From contig MGUO01000109.1 of the NCBI GenBank assembly GCA_001800015.1, positions 1 to 7,675 of the forward strand: DNA of 7,675 bases, given 5' to 3'. Positions 6,787-7,675 of this stretch are shown here, in pieces. Made by a program: the position numbers and the translations under genes. Under the pieces are notes generated by a model, which had not been told where the DNA came from, did no database searches, and worked only from the letters and a program-made list of their open reading frames with translations. Source of the DNA: Elusimicrobia bacterium RIFCSPHIGHO2_02_FULL_57_9. Lineage in GTDB: Bacteria; Elusimicrobiota; Elusimicrobia; UBA1565; UBA9628. How positions within the stretch are numbered: the first letter of the stretch is position 1; every line of letters starts with the position of its first letter.

Positions 6787-7521
6787 CTAGTTCTTCTTAA
6801 GAAACATCGAAATAACATCAATCGGAATCGGGAAAATTGTCGTTGAATTCTTGCCCGTGGATATCTCGGCCAAGGTCTGCAAATAGCGCAGCTGAATGGA
6901 GGCCGGATTCTGGGACAAGACCGCGGCCGCCTGGCCCAGCTTTTCAGAGGCCTGCAGCTCCCCCTCGGCGTGTATGATTTTGGCGCGGCGATCCCGCTCG
7001 GCCTCGGCCTGCTTGGCGATGGCGCGCAGCATCTCCTGGGGAAGATCCACGTTTTTGACCTCGACGTTGCTGATCTTGACCCCCCAGGGCTCGGTGTGGG
7101 AGTCTAGGATTTGCTGCAGCTCGGCGTTTATTTTTTCTCGGTTGGTCAGCAAATCGTCCATTTCCATCTTGCCCAGGACGCTGCGCAAGGTGGTCTGTGC
7201 CAATTGGCTGGTCGCGTAAACGTAGTTTTCAACCGAGATGACGGCCTTCTGCGGGTCCATCACGCGGAAATAGACCACGGCGTTGACCTTGATTGAGATA
7301 TTGTCCCTGGTGATGATATCCTGCGGCGGCACGTCCAGGACCATGGTTCTAAGGCTGATTTTTTGGGCCGTCATAATCCCCGGAATCACGATAAGCGGGC
7401 CCGGCCCGCCTACCTTCCAAATTCGCCCCAGCACGAAAATAACCAAGCGGTCATATTCATTGACGATCTTGATCGAGGAAAGGATAAGAAAACCTACTAT
7501 CAACAGGGGAATTAATGACAT
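6787..7521 (-). CDS. Slipin: SPFH/band 7 domain, stomatin-like membrane protein
   Basis: 244 aa, matching prokaryotic slipins. A short N-terminal membrane segment (about 2-16, LIPLLIVGFLILSS) is followed directly by the SPFH domain: INEYDR-like IVNEYDRLVIFVLGR (19-33), GPGPLIVIPGI (39-49), LDVPPQDIITRDNISIKVNAVVYFRV (62-87, read in pieces), then TLRSVLGKMEMDDLL and NREKIN. Residues about 165-200 (AKQAEAERDRRAKIIHAEGE) are the charged helical region that drives oligomerisation. Slipins form membrane-bound oligomers thought to organise membrane microdomains or regulate partner proteases, often of the NfeD family; no NfeD is recognisable here, though the upstream gene is almost entirely outside the window. 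The ATG at 7521 has a strong AAGGAGG just upstream. hemW follows after 3 nt. Confidence 0.93.
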   Translation of the reverse strand: MSLIPLLIVGFLILSSIKIVNEYDRLVIFVLGRIWKVGGPGPLIVIPGIMTAQKISLRTMVLDVPPQDIITRDNISIKVNAVVYFRVMDPQKAVISVENYVYATSQLAQTTLRSVLGKMEMDDLLTNREKINAELQQILDSHTEPWGVKISNVEVKNVDLPQEMLRAIAKQAEAERDRRAKIIHAEGELQASEKLGQAAAVLSQNPASIQLRYLQTLAEISTGKNSTTIFPIPIDVISMFLKKN

Positions 7522-7525
7522 GCGC

Positions 7526-7532
7526 CCTCCTT
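7526..7532 (-). promoter_or_regulatory. Shine-Dalgarno of the slipin gene
   Basis: AAGGAGG on the - strand ends 4 nt before the slipin ATG at 7521. The spacer is short, but it is the strongest ribosome binding site in the window. The rest of the 61-bp gap up to the TGA at 7583-7585 shows no convincing promoter or terminator: a GGCCAAGGCC followed by TATTTTT is present on the - strand, but its loop would be only 2 nt. Confidence 0.7.
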
Positions 7533-7582
7533 GCCGTGCTGGTCCATTCTCTCAAAAATAGGGCCTTGGCCGCAAGCGCCTG

Positions 7583-7675
7583 TCAGTTCTTCTGGAATTT
7601 CCGATCCGACCGCTTGGGCACGCTTGGATTGACGATGACCACCCCCCCCTTGCTGGCGCCGGAAATTCCAGAAGA
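7583..7675 (-). CDS. C-terminal 30 codons of an unidentified protein
   Basis: On the - strand the frame is open from the right edge to TGA at 7583-7585. The tail includes SKGGVVIVNPSVPKRSDRKF and ends FQKN. I do not recognise the family. An NfeD-type protein would be expected upstream of a slipin, but this basic, polar tail does not look like the NfeD OB-fold end. The codons contain a run of eight G (C8 at 7642-7649 on +), where a one-base miscall would change the frame. Both ends of the visible segment are arms of a 16-bp inverted repeat, so its first residues could be affected if that repeat is an assembly artefact. Confidence 0.4.
   Translation of the reverse strand, partial: SSGISGASKGGVVIVNPSVPKRSDRKFQKN
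7588..7675. repeat. Perfect 16-bp inverted repeat reaching the window edge
   Basis: TCTTCTGGAATTTCCG (7588-7603) and CGGAAATTCCAGAAGA (7660-7675) are exact reverse complements separated by 56 nt. The inner bases (A7604/C7659) do not pair, so the inner boundary is real; the outer boundary cannot be seen because the second arm ends at the last base. Candidates are terminal repeats of a small mobile element, a large stem-loop at the 3' end of the upstream gene, or a fold-back artefact at a contig end. Confidence 0.7.

Noticed and set aside
7555..7580. Intrinsic terminator after the upstream gene
   Set aside because: GGCCAAGGCC before TATTTTT could fold only with a 2-nt loop and a 4-bp stem, too weak to call.
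7583..7675. The gene before slipin being NfeD
   Set aside because: Slipins are often paired with NfeD, but the visible 30 residues do not look like the end of an NfeD OB fold; too little sequence is present to claim it.

Overview
The window reads as a compact stretch of a moderately GC-rich bacterial chromosome. It is coding almost end to end, with gaps of 3 to 61 bp, and carries housekeeping genes. Neither edge has a natural boundary: one gene is cut at the left end and one at the right. The phylum cannot be fixed from the sequence. Family-level resemblance makes an uncultivated lineage of the Elusimicrobiota/Omnitrophota kind a weak guess. I see no phage, plasmid, CRISPR, tRNA or rRNA.

Left part, + strand (1-1574): the 3' part of a gene that joins a NicO/UreH-like membrane segment to a complete rhodanese domain, then mutM (Fpg DNA glycosylase) 9 bp later. 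The linker between membrane part and rhodanese holds a perfect 9-bp-stem hairpin. It overlaps a good Shine-Dalgarno sequence placed in front of an internal ATG at 441, so the rhodanese may also be made as a separate protein. mutM has an unusual C-terminal zinc finger, C-x1-H-x16-C-x2-C instead of C-x2-C-x16-C-x2-C.

Right part, - strand (7675-1588, read right to left): the last 30 codons of an unidentified gene, then slipin (SPFH/band 7 membrane protein), hemW (radical-SAM heme chaperone), a PIN-PhoH protein (PhoH2/YlaK type) and valS (valyl-tRNA synthetase). The gaps are 61 bp, 3 bp, a 4-bp ATGA overlap and 7 bp, so the last four are very probably one operon. It converges on mutM across only 13 bp with no visible terminator.

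No obviously new multi-gene system stands out. The points worth a second look are the transporter-rhodanese fusion with its RBS-overlapping hairpin; three RGTA-loop hairpins lying inside variable parts of three proteins, possibly a small palindromic repeat family; the altered MutM finger; the structured, odd N-terminus of HemW; and a perfect 16-bp inverted repeat that ends exactly at the right edge of the window.
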